A stretch of DNA of 64,000 bases from Methylibium sp. Root1272 (GTDB lineage: Bacteria > Pseudomonadota > Gammaproteobacteria > Burkholderiales > Burkholderiaceae_C): the NCBI RefSeq assembly GCF_001425905.1, contig NZ_LMDY01000001.1:502890-566889 (forward strand). The letters are read 5' to 3'. Positions 47,956 to 57,727 of the stretch are shown here, in pieces. A program made the position numbers and the translations under genes. Position 1 is the stretch's first letter. Every line of letters starts with the position of its first letter. Below the pieces are notes generated by a model that did not search any database, was not told where the DNA came from, and saw only the letters and a program-made list of their open reading frames with translations.

Positions 47956-50376
47956 ATGCAATTTCCTGAATCCTGGTTGCGCGAGTTCTGCAACCCGCCG
48001 CTGTCGACCGCCGAACTGGCCGAGACGCTGACCATGGCCGGCCTCGAGGTCGAGGAGCTGTGCCCGGTGGCGCCGCCGTTCGACAAGGTTGTGGTGGCCG
48101 AGGTGCTCTCGATCGAGAAGCATCCCAATGCCGACCGGCTCAATGTCTGCCGGGTCGATGTCGGCACCGAGGCGCCGCTGTCCATCGTCTGCGGGGCGCC
48201 GAACGTGCGTGCCGGGATCAAGGTGCCCTGTGCATTGGTGGGCGCGGAACTGCCGCCGGCCGAGGCAGGCGGCGCGCCGTTCCGGATCAAGCTCGGCAAG
48301 CTGCGCGGCGTCGAGAGCCAGGGAATGCTGTGCTCGGCGCGCGAACTCAAGCTGTCGGAAGATCATGGCGGCCTGCTGATCCTGGCCGACGATGCGCCGG
48401 TAGGGGCGAGCATCCGCAGCCACCTCCAGCTCGACGACACGCTTTTCACGCTGAAGCTCACGCCCAATCTGGCCCACTGCCTGAGCGTCTACGGGATCGC
48501 CCGCGAGGTGTCGGCGCTGACGGGCACGCCGCTGAAGAAGCCTGTTTTCCCGCCTGTGCCGGCGGTGCACGATGCCAAGCTGTCGGTGCGCATCGAGGCG
48601 CCCGATCTGTGCGGCCGCTTCTCGGGTCGCATTGTCCGCGGCGTGAACCCGCAGGCCGCGACGCCCGCCTGGATGGTCGAGCGCCTCGCGCGCTGTGGGC
48701 AGCGCGCGGTGAGCGCGTTGGTCGACATCTCGAACTACGTGATGTTCGAGTTCGGTCGCCCCTCGCACATCTTCGATCTCGACAAGATCCACGGCGGATT
48801 GCAGGTTCGCTGGGGACGTCCTGGCGAGAAGCTCGAATTGTTGAATGGCAGCACCATCGAAGTCGATGCGGCCGTCGGCGTGATCGTCGACGACTTGCAG
48901 GTCGAATCGCTGGCCGGGATCATGGGCGGCCAGGCCACTGCGGTGAGCGACGACACTCACAACGTGTACGTCGAGGCGGCGTTCTGGTGGCCGCAGTCCG
49001 TCGCCGGACGCTCGCGCCGCTACAACTTCAGCACCGACGCCGGACACCGCTTCGAGCGTGGCGTCGATCCGGCGCAGACGGTCGAGCACATCGAGCGCAT
49101 CACGCAGCTGATCCTCGACGTTTGCGGCGGTGAGGCCGGTCCGATGGACGACCAGACACTCGGCCTGCCCGAGCGCGCACCGGTATCGATGCGCGTCGAT
49201 CGTGCCAGCCGCGTGATCGGCATGCCGGTCTCGCAGGAGCAGTGCATCGGCGTGTTCCGGCGGCTGGGACTGGATTGCCGCGAGGATGCTGGAAGCGTCA
49301 TCGTCGCACCGCCGAGCTGGCGCTTCGACCTGCAGATCGAGGAGGACCTGATCGAGGAGGTCATCCGTGTCGTCGGCTACTCGATGCTGCCGGACACGCC
49401 GCCGCGCGCACCCGTGACGCCGCGCGTGCTGTCGGAGTCTCGTCGCGGCCTGCACACGCTGCGGCACGCCATGGCTGGGCTCGATTACCAGGAGACGGTG
49501 AACTTCAGCTTCGTCGAAGAGCGCTGGGAGCGCGACTTCGCGGGCAATGCGACGCCGATCCGGCTGCTCAATCCGATCGCAGTGCCGCTGGCCGTGATGC
49601 GCTCCGGCCTGATCGGCAGCCTGGTCAACGTGTTGCGTTTCAACCTCGCGCGCAAGGCGGCGCGCGTGCGCGTCTTCGAGGTCGGCCGCGTGTTCCTGCG
49701 CGATCCCGCCGTGGGCGACAGTGATTCCAGCGTGGCCGGGGTCGACCAACCGTTGCGCCTGGGCGGCCTGGCCTACGGCCCCAATGACGAGCTGCAGTGG
49801 GGCTCGGCCGAACGCAGCGTCGACTTCTTCGACGTGAAGGGTGACGTGGAAGCCCTGCTGGTGCCGAGCCGGCCGCGTTTCGTCGCGGCCGAGCACCCGG
49901 CGCTGCATCCGGGGCGCAGCGCCCGCATCGAGCTCGACGGCCGGGCCATCGGCTGGATCGGTGAGTTGCACCCGCGCTGGCGGCAGGCCTACGAGCTGCC
50001 CCTGGCGCCGATCGTGTTCGAGCTCGATGCCCAGGCGATCGCCGAAAGCCGCGTGCCGGTCTATGCGCCGATCCCCAAGCAGCAGGCGGCCGTTCGGGAC
50101 ATCGCGCTGATCGTCGGCGACGTCGTCACCCACGACGCTCTGATGCAGTCGATCGCGACGGCGCCCAGCGGTGGCGTCGTGCGCAGCGCACGCTTGTTCG
50201 ACGTCTACCGCCCCAAGACGCTGACCGCGGACGTCGCCGCCGGTGAGCGCAGCGTGGCGATCCGGCTGGAACTGCTGGACGAGCTGGGTACGCTGACCGA
50301 CGAGCGCATCGACGCGGCGGTCCAATCCGTGCTTGACACACTTTCCGCGCAACTTGGCGCCCGCCTGCGTGCCTGA
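47956..50376 (+). CDS. pheT: Phenylalanyl-tRNA synthetase beta subunit
   Basis: PheT holds the editing site and tRNA-binding domains. The 806-residue protein opens with [33 protein letters not shown], then an OB-fold tRNA-binding domain with [25 protein letters not shown]3/B4 editing and B5 domains follow, then the catalytic-like core with [28 protein letters not shown]-terminal ferredoxin-like anticodon-binding domain ([24 protein letters not shown]-like) ends the protein. It is followed by ihfA after 27 bp, the usual bacterial order pheS-pheT-ihfA. The antisense strand is also open for 1382 codons but is a shadow. Confidence 0.97.
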   Translation: MQFPESWLREFCNPPLSTAELAETLTMAGLEVEELCPVAPPFDKVVVAEVLSIEKHPNADRLNVCRVDVGTEAPLSIVCGAPNVRAGIKVPCALVGAELPPAEAGGAPFRIKLGKLRGVESQGMLCSARELKLSEDHGGLLILADDAPVGASIRSHLQLDDTLFTLKLTPNLAHCLSVYGIAREVSALTGTPLKKPVFPPVPAVHDAKLSVRIEAPDLCGRFSGRIVRGVNPQAATPAWMVERLARCGQRAVSALVDISNYVMFEFGRPSHIFDLDKIHGGLQVRWGRPGEKLELLNGSTIEVDAAVGVIVDDLQVESLAGIMGGQATAVSDDTHNVYVEAAFWWPQSVAGRSRRYNFSTDAGHRFERGVDPAQTVEHIERITQLILDVCGGEAGPMDDQTLGLPERAPVSMRVDRASRVIGMPVSQEQCIGVFRRLGLDCREDAGSVIVAPPSWRFDLQIEEDLIEEVIRVVGYSMLPDTPPRAPVTPRVLSESRRGLHTLRHAMAGLDYQETVNFSFVEERWERDFAGNATPIRLLNPIAVPLAVMRSGLIGSLVNVLRFNLARKAARVRVFEVGRVFLRDPAVGDSDSSVAGVDQPLRLGGLAYGPNDELQWGSAERSVDFFDVKGDVEALLVPSRPRFVAAEHPALHPGRSARIELDGRAIGWIGELHPRWRQAYELPLAPIVFELDAQAIAESRVPVYAPIPKQQAAVRDIALIVGDVVTHDALMQSIATAPSGGVVRSARLFDVYRPKTLTADVAAGERSVAIRLELLDELGTLTDERIDAAVQSVLDTLSAQLGARLRA

Positions 50377-50403
50377 GCGGCGCCGATACGGAAGAATCCG
50401 ACC

Positions 50404-50745
50404 ATGGACCGAGTGCTGTTGCCGACCCTCGAGACGCCGACGCTGACCAAGGCCGAGCTCGCCGAACTGCTGTTCGAGCGCCTGGGGCTGAACAAGCGCG
50501 AGTCCAAGGACATGGTCGAGGCCTTCTTCGAGCTGATCCACGGCCAGTTGGTCGAGGGGCACGATGTCAAGCTGTCCGGCTTCGGCAATTTCCAGATCCG
50601 GCGCAAGGCGCCCCGGCCGGGGCGCAACCCGCGCACCGGGGAGGCCATCCCGATCAAGGCCCGTAATGTGGTGACGTTCCACGCAAGCCACAAACTCAAG
50701 GGTGTCGTGCAAGGTGACATACCGAGCACGGAGGAGTTCGAGTAA
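50404..50745 (+). CDS. ihfA: Integration host factor alpha subunit
   Basis: IHF-alpha pairs with IHF-beta to bend DNA at specific sites. The 113-residue protein has [30 protein letters not shown] (dimerisation helices) and [33 protein letters not shown], which includes the beta-arm with the Pro that intercalates in DNA (RNPRTGE). Extensions of about ten residues at both ends relative to E. coli (99) are common in Burkholderiales. It follows pheT directly, as usual. Confidence 0.97.
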   Translation: MDRVLLPTLETPTLTKAELAELLFERLGLNKRESKDMVEAFFELIHGQLVEGHDVKLSGFGNFQIRRKAPRPGRNPRTGEAIPIKARNVVTFHASHKLKGVVQGDIPSTEEFE

Positions 50746-50781
50746 AGTCTGAGGTCATACGCCACAGGCCCTTGATTTCCA

Positions 50782-51264
50782 ATGGAAAAATCGCTGCCGC
50801 CGATCCCTGCAAAGCGGTATTTCACGATCGGTGAAGTCAGCGAGCTGTGCGGCGTCAAACCCTACGTGTTGCGCTATTGGGAGCAGGAGTTCTCGCAGCT
50901 CAAGCCCATGAAGCGACGTGGCAACCGCCGCTACTACCAGCACCACGAAGTCTTGCTGATCCGGCGGATCCGGGAACTGCTGTACGAGCAGGGTTTCACG
51001 ATCAGCGGTGCCCGCAATCGCCTCTCGGAGGCCGGTGTGCGCGCCGCCCTTGCGGCCGAGGCGGCGCAGGCGCCAGCGGACGCAGGCGAGGGTGCGGACG
51101 GCGCACTGCCGGTCGGCGAAGGACTGCCGGAGATCGAAACGATGGAAGCGGCCGCGGTCGCCCCAACGGCCTCGGTCGCGCGGGTGCTCGTCAACGCCGC
51201 TCCGCCGACCCTGGCGACGATGCGCGATGAATTGGTGTCGATCCGACAGTTGTTGCTGCCCTAA
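50782..51264 (+). CDS. MerR-family transcriptional regulator
   Basis: The 160-residue protein has an N-terminal MerR-type winged helix (about residues 11-80: RYFTIGEVSELCGVKPYVLRYWEQEF and RRYYQHHEVLLIRRIRELLYEQGFTISGAR). A low-complexity Ala/Glu-rich linker follows, with a short C-terminal helix ending SIRQLLLP. No effector-binding cysteines or coiled coil typical of metal sensors are visible. The pair ihfA-merR is widespread in proteobacteria, but its target is unknown. A bidirectional terminator follows 62 bp after the stop. Confidence 0.92.
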   Translation: MEKSLPPIPAKRYFTIGEVSELCGVKPYVLRYWEQEFSQLKPMKRRGNRRYYQHHEVLLIRRIRELLYEQGFTISGARNRLSEAGVRAALAAEAAQAPADAGEGADGALPVGEGLPEIETMEAAAVAPTASVARVLVNAAPPTLATMRDELVSIRQLLLP

Positions 51265-51325
51265 CGAAATCGTCCAACGATCGGCACGTGCTGTTCGAGC
51301 GCCGGCACGCACCCGAAAAGACAAA

Positions 51326-51358
51326 AGGCCTGACCAGTGGCAATCACCGGTCAGGCCT
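51326..51358. terminator. Bidirectional terminator between merR gene and tRNA-Pro
   Basis: A 10-bp perfect stem (AGGCCTGACC at 51326-51335, GGTCAGGCCT at 51349-51358) has T-rich stretches on both outer sides (TCTTTTCTTT to the right, and AAAAGACAAA to the left, read as Ts on the minus strand). It should stop merR transcripts from the left and tRNA-Pro transcripts from the right. Confidence 0.85.
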
Positions 51359-51369
51359 CGTCTTTTCTT

Positions 51370-51864
<495 letters not shown>

Positions 51865-52581
51865 ATGTCTCCGAGCGCGACTGTGTCCCTTCCTGCCCCG
51901 CGAATGCCGGCGCTTCCGAGCGTCGCGCCGTGGTGTTCAGGAGCGCTGGCGATGTGGCTTCTGACCTTGGCGCTGCTCGTGCCCGGCGTGTTGCCCTGGG
52001 CCTGGGATCGCGACCGAATGCTCGATACCGCGCAGCGCCACGGGCCCGAGGCGGTGAGTGGCGTGCGACAACTGCAGTCGACGATCGCCGCCACGCAATC
52101 GATGCCGGAGGAGGCGCGTCTGCAGGCGTTCAACCGCCTGTTCAACGAGCGCATCGTCTTCGCCGAGGACATCGACGCCGCGGGTCAGGTCGATCAGTGG
52201 GCCAGCCCGCTCGAACTGCTGGCGCGCGGTGCCGGCGATTGCGAGGACTTCGCGATCGCCAAGTACTTTTCGCTGATCGCCGCTGGACTGCCGTCGGCAA
52301 AGCTGAGGATGGTTTACGTGCGTGCCGACCTGGGCGGCAACGTCCGGGCCCACATGGTGCTGGCCTACTACGCCCAGCCCTCGGCCGAACCCCTGATCCT
52401 CGACAACCTGATCTCCGAGATCCGACCGGCCTCGTTGCGGCGCGACCTGAGTCCGGTGTTCAGCTTCAACGCCGAGGGGCTGTGGCAAGGCACCGGCGCG
52501 CAGAAGGCCGGCGATCCGACGGCACGGCTCTCGCGATGGCGAGAGGTGCTGGCCAAGGCACGAGCGGAAGGCTTCGTATGA
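51865..52581 (+). CDS. lapG: LapG-like periplasmic transglutaminase-type cysteine protease
   Basis: LapG proteases cleave a large biofilm adhesin at the cell surface when the c-di-GMP receptor LapD releases them. The 238-residue protein has a signal/anchor segment (LAMWLLTLALLVPGVLPWAW). The BTLCP catalytic triad follows: Cys in RGAGDCEDFAIAKYFSL, His in VRAHMVLAYYAQ and Asp in PLILDNL. Upstream in-frame codons back to 51574 are unlike the family, so ATG 51865 (or 51904) is used. The lapD gene normally following it is reduced to a 40-codon stub, and no adhesin or intact secretion genes are present nearby. Its activity may be unregulated or irrelevant. Confidence 0.85.
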   Translation: MSPSATVSLPAPRMPALPSVAPWCSGALAMWLLTLALLVPGVLPWAWDRDRMLDTAQRHGPEAVSGVRQLQSTIAATQSMPEEARLQAFNRLFNERIVFAEDIDAAGQVDQWASPLELLARGAGDCEDFAIAKYFSLIAAGLPSAKLRMVYVRADLGGNVRAHMVLAYYAQPSAEPLILDNLISEIRPASLRRDLSPVFSFNAEGLWQGTGAQKAGDPTARLSRWREVLAKARAEGFV

Positions 52582-52612
52582 ACAAGGCCCTGTGCAACTC
52601 AAGAGGCGAGCG

Positions 52613-52732
52613 ATGTCTCTGATCCGACAACTCTGGCTGCTGCTGCTCGCGACCGTGATGGTCGGCGTGCTGGGCAGCGCGCTGGTCACCGTGGGTTCGA
52701 CGCGCGGCTACCTGGAAATGCAGTTGCGACTG
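52613..52732 (+). pseudogene. lapD: 5' remnant of lapD (c-di-GMP receptor)
   Basis: ATG 52613 with AGAGGCGAG upstream opens MSLIRQLWLLLLATVMVGVL and continues to RGYLEMQLRL at codon 40. This is the N-terminal membrane helix and start of the periplasmic domain of LapD-type GGDEF/EAL receptors. After codon 40 similarity stops abruptly, the frame runs on as low-complexity sequence to 52900, and no HAMP, GGDEF or EAL domain follows. Position directly after lapG is the normal place for lapD. The break coincides with the end of the secretion ATPase fragment on the other strand. Confidence 0.72.
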
Positions 52733-52733
52733 A

Positions 52734-52850
52734 GGCGCCGTGCACGCGGCAGACTTCCAACAGGCAGTCCAGCAGCGGGTCGGGGTGGATCAGGTCTTCG
52801 CGCAGGCGGGTCGAGGCGGGGGCGGTGGCGGAGGAGGGCAGAGCCGTCAT
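52734..52850 (-). pseudogene. 5' remnant of a LapB-type secretion ABC transporter
   Basis: On the minus strand ATG 52850 opens about 40 codons ending DLIHPDPLLDCLLEVCRVHGAS. This matches the start of the C39-like N-terminal domain of type I secretion permease/ATPases of the LapB group. After that the frame enters the antisense of lapD and ends at 52686. No transmembrane or ATPase domain remains. It lies 16 bp after the Nudix gene on the same strand. Together with the lapD stub it marks a deletion between two formerly convergent genes. Confidence 0.6.
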
Positions 52851-52866
52851 CGGGACAGGAGTGTGC

Positions 52867-53412
52867 TCATGCGATATCGGCACAGTGCAGCCCGAATTGA
52901 CCCTCCGCCCGGTCGGCGAAGTAGCGGCGCAGCGTCTCGGCCGTCGTGCGGAAGGCCAGGTGATCCCACGGCACCTCGGCTTCGCGGAACAGCGCCACCT
53001 CCAACGACTCGACGCCAGGCGCGAAATTCAGGTCCTGCAGCGCGGCGCGGTAGAAGAAATGCACCTGGCCGACGCGCACCACGTTCAGCACGGAGAACAG
53101 GCCTTGCAGCTGCACCCGGGCGCCGGCCTCCTCGTCGGTCTCGCGCAGCGCGCCTTGCTCCAGCGTCTCGCCGAGCTCCATGAAGCCGGCCGGCAGGGTC
53201 CACAGGCCGTGGCGCGGTTCGATGGCACGCCGGCACAGCAGCACCTGGTCGTCCCAGGTCGGCAGCGTGCCCACCACGTTCAGCGGATTCTCGTAATGGA
53301 TCGCCTCGCAGACCGAGCAGACCGCGCGCTCGCGGCTGTCATCCGCCGGAACGCGGTATTCGACGGCACCGCCGCAGGTCTTGCAATGCCGGAAACTGCG
53401 CGCGGAGAACAT
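52867..53412 (-). CDS. Nudix hydrolase with N-terminal zinc ribbon
   Basis: The 181-residue protein has a four-cysteine zinc-ribbon at the N terminus (C10, C13, C32, C35: HCKTCGG and RAVCSVCEAIHY). A Nudix domain follows whose box is complete, with GFMELGETLEQGALRETDEEAGA giving the G-x5-E-x7-RExxEExG pattern. Such proteins resemble the NADH pyrophosphatase branch (NudC-like zinc ribbon) but are shorter, and the exact nucleotide substrate cannot be read from the sequence. It is divergent from the acylpyruvase gene and 16 bp upstream of the LapB remnant. Confidence 0.88.
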   Translation of the reverse strand: MFSARSFRHCKTCGGAVEYRVPADDSRERAVCSVCEAIHYENPLNVVGTLPTWDDQVLLCRRAIEPRHGLWTLPAGFMELGETLEQGALRETDEEAGARVQLQGLFSVLNVVRVGQVHFFYRAALQDLNFAPGVESLEVALFREAEVPWDHLAFRTTAETLRRYFADRAEGQFGLHCADIA

Positions 53413-53516
53413 GGCGAGCGAGTGTACCGGGGCCCTCGCGACTCGCCTCTCGCAGGCCTATGCCCGGACCTGCGTGGCATCATCTTCGATGCCTTGTTGA
53501 CGTTCGCCCAACGACC

Positions 53517-54224
53517 ATGCCGACCCTTCACCACGTGATCGATCTTCCCCTTGTGCCCAGTGTGCCGGTTCAAGGCCGCAGCGAACGCTTTCCGGTACGC
53601 CGCATCTACTGCGTCGGCCGCAACTACGCCGAGCATGCGATCGAGATGGGCCACTCCGGCCGCGAGGCGCCGTTCTTTTTCATGAAGCCGGCCGATGCGG
53701 TGCTGGCGGTCGATGCCGGCGCGATCGGCGAGATGCCGTACCCGGGCCTGACGAAGAATCTTCACCACGAGGTCGAACTCGTGGTGGCCCTCGGTCGCGG
53801 CGGCCGAGACATCCCGGCCGCAGCCGCCCTCGATCATGTGTGGGGCTATGCGGTCGGGCTGGACATGACCCGGCGCGACCTGCAGAACGACATGAAGAAG
53901 GCCGGTCGCCCCTGGGAGATCGGCAAGGGCTTCGAGGCCTCCGCGCCCATCGGACCGCTGACGCCAGCCGCGCAGGTGCCCGGCATCCACACGGCGCCGA
54001 TCGTGCTCGACGTCAACGGCACGGTCCGCCAGGTCAGCCACATCGACCGCATGATCTGGAGCGTCGCCGAGATCATCGAACACCTGTCGGCGGCCTGGAC
54101 GCTGGCGCCCGGCGACCTGATCTACACCGGAACGCCCGAGGGCGTGGCGGCGGTCGTGGCCGGTGACCTGCTCGAGGCGCGCGTCGAGGGCCTGGAGCCG
54201 CTGCGGTTGCGCATCACCGGCTGA
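53517..54224 (+). CDS. Fumarylacetoacetate hydrolase family (fumarylpyruvate hydrolase-like)
   Basis: The 235-residue protein hydrolyses acylpyruvates. Motifs are RIYCVGRNYAEHAIEMG, PFFFMKPADAV, and the metal ligands in HHEVELVVALG (E-x-E) and GYAVGLDMTRRDLQND (Asp). The stretch MTRRDLQNDMKKAGRPWEIGKGFE resembles NagK-type fumarylpyruvate hydrolases of the gentisate pathway more than true fumarylacetoacetase. The next gene, a zeta-class isomerase 11 bp downstream, supports an isomerase/hydrolase pair for ring-cleavage products. No gentisate or homogentisate dioxygenase lies in the window. Confidence 0.85.
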   Translation: MPTLHHVIDLPLVPSVPVQGRSERFPVRRIYCVGRNYAEHAIEMGHSGREAPFFFMKPADAVLAVDAGAIGEMPYPGLTKNLHHEVELVVALGRGGRDIPAAAALDHVWGYAVGLDMTRRDLQNDMKKAGRPWEIGKGFEASAPIGPLTPAAQVPGIHTAPIVLDVNGTVRQVSHIDRMIWSVAEIIEHLSAAWTLAPGDLIYTGTPEGVAAVVAGDLLEARVEGLEPLRLRITG

Positions 54225-54235
54225 GAAAACCCGCC

Positions 54236-54877
54236 ATGGAGCTGTACAGCTACTTCCGCTCTTCCGCCGCCTTCCGCGTGCGCATCGCGCTGGCGCTCAA
54301 GGGGCTGAGCTACGACTACCGCGCGGTGCATCTGGCCCGCAACGAGCACCTCGCCGAAGCCTATGGCGCGGTGTCGAGCGCCCGGCTCGTGCCCCAGCTG
54401 ATCGACGGCGATCACTCGATCAGCCAGTCGCTGGCGATCATCGAGTACCTCGACGAAGTGCATCCCCAGCCGCCGCTGCTGCCGGGCACGGCGCTCGAAC
54501 GCGCGCGCATCCGCTCGCTGGCACTCGACATCGCCTGCGAGATCCATCCGCTGAACAACCTGCGGGTGTTGCGCTACCTGGTGCGCGACCTGCAGGTGGG
54601 CGAGGAGCCCAAGAACGCCTGGTACCGGCATTGGGTGGAGCAGGGCCTGGGCGTGGTCGAGCGGCGGCTCGTGCAGGAGCCCGGCATCGGGCGCTACTGC
54701 CATGGCGATGCGCCGACCCTGGCGGACTGCGTGCTGGTGCCGCAGATATTCAATGCGCAGCGCTTCGACTGCCGGCTGGACCACGTGCCCACGGTGATGC
54801 GTGTCTTCGAGGCCTGCATGGCCGAGGCGGCCTTCCAGCGTGCCCAGCCCTCGGCCTGCCCGGATTTCGAACCGTGA
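54236..54877 (+). CDS. maiA: Maleylacetoacetate/maleylpyruvate isomerase (zeta GST)
   Basis: This zeta-class glutathione transferase of 213 residues isomerises cis to trans acyl products with glutathione. The N-terminal thioredoxin fold carries YFRSSAAFRVRIALALKG, where the SSxxxRVRIAL motif of the zeta class is present. Glutathione contacts are in LVPQLIDGDHSISQSLAIIEYLDE. The C-terminal helical domain contains DIACEIHPLNNLRVLRYL and GDAPTLADCVLVPQIFNAQRF. The SSxxxR motif favours MaiA over NagL. Its stop overlaps the GTG start of the next gene. Confidence 0.88.
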   Translation: MELYSYFRSSAAFRVRIALALKGLSYDYRAVHLARNEHLAEAYGAVSSARLVPQLIDGDHSISQSLAIIEYLDEVHPQPPLLPGTALERARIRSLALDIACEIHPLNNLRVLRYLVRDLQVGEEPKNAWYRHWVEQGLGVVERRLVQEPGIGRYCHGDAPTLADCVLVPQIFNAQRFDCRLDHVPTVMRVFEACMAEAAFQRAQPSACPDFEP

Positions 54878-55647
54878 CCGAGCCGCTCGGCGACGCTATC
54901 CGGCCCCGTTTCGTGGCGGCGCGGGTCGGCGCGTTGATGAGCACCCGGGCCGGTGGCGTCAGCGACGGTGTGTTCGCGTCCCTCAATCTCGGCAGCGCGG
55001 TCGGCGACGATCCGCTGGCCGTGACGGAGAACCGGCGTCGTTATGCGACCGCGCTGGGCGGCACCCCGGTGTTCCTGCGCCAGGTTCACGGCGTGCGCGC
55101 GGTTCGCCTGCCGCTGGCTGAGCTCAACGATGCAGCGCCCGAAGCCGATGCCTGCTGGACGACCACGCCCGGCGTGGCCTGCGTGATCCAGGTCGCCGAC
55201 TGCCTGCCGGTACTGTTTGCCGCACCCGATGGCCGGGGTGTCGCGGCCGCCCACGCCGGCTGGCGCGGTTTGTCGGCCGGCGTCCTGGAAGCGACTGCGA
55301 AGGCCCTGTGCGAGGCGACCGGCTGCACTGCGGCCGAGTTGGAGGCCTGGCTCGGCCCCTGCATCGGACCACGACAGTTTGAGGTCGGTGCCGACGTGCT
55401 GGCCGGCTTCGGCGTGACGCCGGGGTCACCCCACCCCCGTTTCGTGCCGTGCGCGGTGGGAAAGTGGCGGGCCGATCTGGCCGGTCTGGCTCGCGACCGC
55501 CTGGCGGCCTTCGGCCTCGAGCGAATCGACGGCGGCATCTGGTGCACCGTCGAGGACGACTTACGGTTCTTCTCGTTCCGCCGCGACCGTCCGCTCCATG
55601 GCAACAGTGGGCGCATGGCCGCGGCCATCTGGATCGAGAGGGGCTGA
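54874..55647 (+). CDS. pgeF: Peptidoglycan-editing factor PgeF (YfiH/laccase-domain)
   Basis: The 257-residue protein belongs to the DUF152 multicopper-like family now known as PgeF, which removes wrongly incorporated amino acids from muropeptide precursors and was earlier called polyphenol oxidase. Metal-site motifs are RQVHGVRAVRL (His), QVADCLPVLFA (Cys), AAAHAGWRGLSAGVLE (His) and LGPCIGPRQFEVG. It starts at GTG 54874, overlapping the maiA stop (GTGA). The 3' end overlaps a small membrane-protein gene on the other strand by 87 bp. Confidence 0.9.
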   Translation: MTEPLGDAIRPRFVAARVGALMSTRAGGVSDGVFASLNLGSAVGDDPLAVTENRRRYATALGGTPVFLRQVHGVRAVRLPLAELNDAAPEADACWTTTPGVACVIQVADCLPVLFAAPDGRGVAAAHAGWRGLSAGVLEATAKALCEATGCTAAELEAWLGPCIGPRQFEVGADVLAGFGVTPGSPHPRFVPCAVGKWRADLAGLARDRLAAFGLERIDGGIWCTVEDDLRFFSFRRDRPLHGNSGRMAAAIWIERG

Positions 55648-55845
55648 AGCCTCGGTCGCTTCCGCCCGGCGCCGGGCGGCACGACGCGCCGGCGTTCCCA
55701 GCAGGTACATCACCAGCCCCACCGGCCCCAGCCCGTACAGCAGGAAGGTGAAGACGGCACCGAGCACGCTGCCCTGGCTGTGGGTGGCTTCGGTAGCAGC
55801 CATCAGCAGTGCCACGTAGAGCCAGGCGATTGCAACCAAGTACAT
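55561..55845 (-). CDS. Small two-helix membrane protein
   Basis: The 94-residue protein begins MYLVAIAWLYVALLMAATEA (first membrane helix). A second helix follows (VLGAVFTFLLYGLGPVGLVMYLL) and then a basic and charged cytoplasmic tail rich in Arg and Glu. No function is recognised. ATG 55845 directly precedes the first helix, and the frame open to 55986 lacks similarity and runs into the phaC promoter region. Its 3' third lies antisense to the end of pgeF. The hydrophobic pattern supports a real gene. Confidence 0.65.
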   Translation of the reverse strand: MYLVAIAWLYVALLMAATEATHSQGSVLGAVFTFLLYGLGPVGLVMYLLGTPARRAARRRAEATEASAPLDPDGRGHAPTVAMERTVAAEREEP

Positions 55846-55970
55846 TGGATTCAGTTCTGCGCAAGGGTGAGTCGCATAATGAATCAGGGTTGCACGCAAC
55901 GGCAAGGGGTTCAGCGAAACCCCGTGGGCAGCCGACCATCGAAGGCGAGTGGCCGACAGCGAGGAGACAC

Positions 55971-57653
55971 ATGAACACAGGCGCAACCGGTTGGGGCGGC
56001 GTTGCCCCGGGGATGGACTTCGCCCAATCCGCGCAGCAGTTGGCCCAGGGCTGGACCGACGCCCTCAAGGGCATGACCGGCGTGCAGCTTCCCGCCGACG
56101 CGCTGCCCGCGCTGCAATCGACCTACCTGAGCGAGGCGGCCGCGCTGTGGAACCAGGCGACGCAGGGCACCGACGGAGCCCCGCCGACAGCGGACCGGCG
56201 GTTCGCGGCCAAGGACTGGATGTCCAACCCGGCGGCGGCCTTCACGGCGGGCATGTACATGCTGAACGCCCGAACGCTGCTGCAGCTGGCGGACCAGGTG
56301 CAGGCCGACGAGAAGACCCGTCAACGCATCCGCTTCGCGGTCCAGCAGTGGATCGACGCATCGTCGCCGGCCAACTACCTCGCGCTGAACCCCGAGGCGC
56401 AGCGCAAGGCGATCGAGACGCAGGGCGAGAGCATCACCCAGGGGTTGCAGCACCTGTGGCACGACGTGCGCCAGGGCCACCTCTCCCAGACCGACGAGAG
56501 CCTGTTCGAGGTCGGCCGCAACGTGGCGACGACCGCAGGCGCGGTCGTCTTCGAGAACGAGCTCTTCCAGCTGATCGAGTACACGCCGCTGACGGCCAAG
56601 GTGCACGAGCGGCCGCTGCTGATCGTGCCGCCGTGCATCAACAAGTTCTACATCATGGACTTGCAGCCCGACAACTCGCTGGTGCGCTATGCCGTGAGCC
56701 AGGGACATCGCGTGTTCATGCTGAGCTGGGTGAATGCCGACGAGAGCATCGGCGACAAGACCTGGGACGACTACATCGAACACGCGGTGATCCGCGCGAT
56801 CCGCGAGGTGCAGGCGATCTCGAAACAGGAACAGATCAACACCCTGGGCTTCTGCATCGGCGGCACGCTGCTGGCGACCGCGCTGGCCGTGCTGGCCGCG
56901 CGCGGCGAGGAGCCGTCGGCGAGCCTGACGATGTTGACCAGCTTCCTCGATTTCACCGACACCGGTGTGCTCGACCTGTTCGTCGACGAGCAGATGGTGG
57001 CGATGCGCGAGATGGCGCTCGGGCAGGGCGGCCTGCTCAAGGGCAAGGAACTCGCGGCCACCTTCAGTTTCCTGCGCCCGAACGACCTAGTGTGGAACTA
57101 CGTGGTCGGCAACTACCTGAAGGGCGAGACGCCACCACCCTTCGACCTGCTGTACTGGAACTCCGACAGCACCAACCTACCGGGGCCGATGTACTGCTGG
57201 TACCTGCGCCACACCTACCTCGAGAACAACCTCATCAAGCCGGGCAAGGTGACGGTGTGCGGCGAACCGCTCGACCTGCGCAAGGTCAAGCTGCCGACCT
57301 TCATCTACGCCTCTCGCGAGGACCACATCGTGCCGTGGCAGAGCGCCTACTCGACCGTCGAGGCGCTGCCGGGCAAGAAGCAGTTCGTGCTGGGCGCCTC
57401 GGGTCACATCGCCGGCGTCATCAACCCGCCGACGAAGAACAAGCGCAGCCACTGGACCAACAGCCGGCTGCCGAAGACCGCCGAGGCCTGGTTCGAGAGC
57501 GCCACCGAGCATCCCGGCAGTTGGTGGCCCGCCTGGACCGACTGGCTCAAGCCGCTGGGCGGCAAGCTGGTGCCTGCACCGAAGACGCCCGGCGACCGCA
57601 CGCACAAGCCCATCGAACCGGCCCCCGGACGCTACGTCAAGGTCAAGGCCTGA
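55971..57653 (+). CDS. phaC: Class I poly(3-hydroxyalkanoate) synthase
   Basis: PhaC polymerises 3-hydroxybutyryl-CoA into PHB on the granule surface. The 560-residue protein has a variable N-terminal region, then the alpha/beta-hydrolase core. The lipase-like box is GFCIGGT with the nucleophile Cys at residue 295, and the catalytic Asp is in [12 protein letters not shown] with the His in [14 protein letters not shown]. Length and motifs fit class I, as in Cupriavidus necator (589). GAGGAG precedes ATG 55971. Downstream are phaA and phaB in the same direction, forming the complete acetyl-CoA to PHB pathway. Confidence 0.96.
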   Translation: MNTGATGWGGVAPGMDFAQSAQQLAQGWTDALKGMTGVQLPADALPALQSTYLSEAAALWNQATQGTDGAPPTADRRFAAKDWMSNPAAAFTAGMYMLNARTLLQLADQVQADEKTRQRIRFAVQQWIDASSPANYLALNPEAQRKAIETQGESITQGLQHLWHDVRQGHLSQTDESLFEVGRNVATTAGAVVFENELFQLIEYTPLTAKVHERPLLIVPPCINKFYIMDLQPDNSLVRYAVSQGHRVFMLSWVNADESIGDKTWDDYIEHAVIRAIREVQAISKQEQINTLGFCIGGTLLATALAVLAARGEEPSASLTMLTSFLDFTDTGVLDLFVDEQMVAMREMALGQGGLLKGKELAATFSFLRPNDLVWNYVVGNYLKGETPPPFDLLYWNSDSTNLPGPMYCWYLRHTYLENNLIKPGKVTVCGEPLDLRKVKLPTFIYASREDHIVPWQSAYSTVEALPGKKQFVLGASGHIAGVINPPTKNKRSHWTNSRLPKTAEAWFESATEHPGSWWPAWTDWLKPLGGKLVPAPKTPGDRTHKPIEPAPGRYVKVKA

Positions 57654-57727
57654 CCCGTTCCACACTTTCACTCTTCACCCCGCCGCGGAATCGCTCATCC
57701 CCGGTCACTTCAGCAAGGAGAAATGCC

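Noticed and set aside
46564-50712. Open minus-strand frame of 1382 codons opposite rplT, pheS and pheT
   Set aside because: It is antisense to well-conserved genes. In GC-rich DNA the third-position bias of the sense genes keeps this antisense frame open. The translation is rich in His/Arg/Asp/Ala with no domain, and no ribosome site was found.
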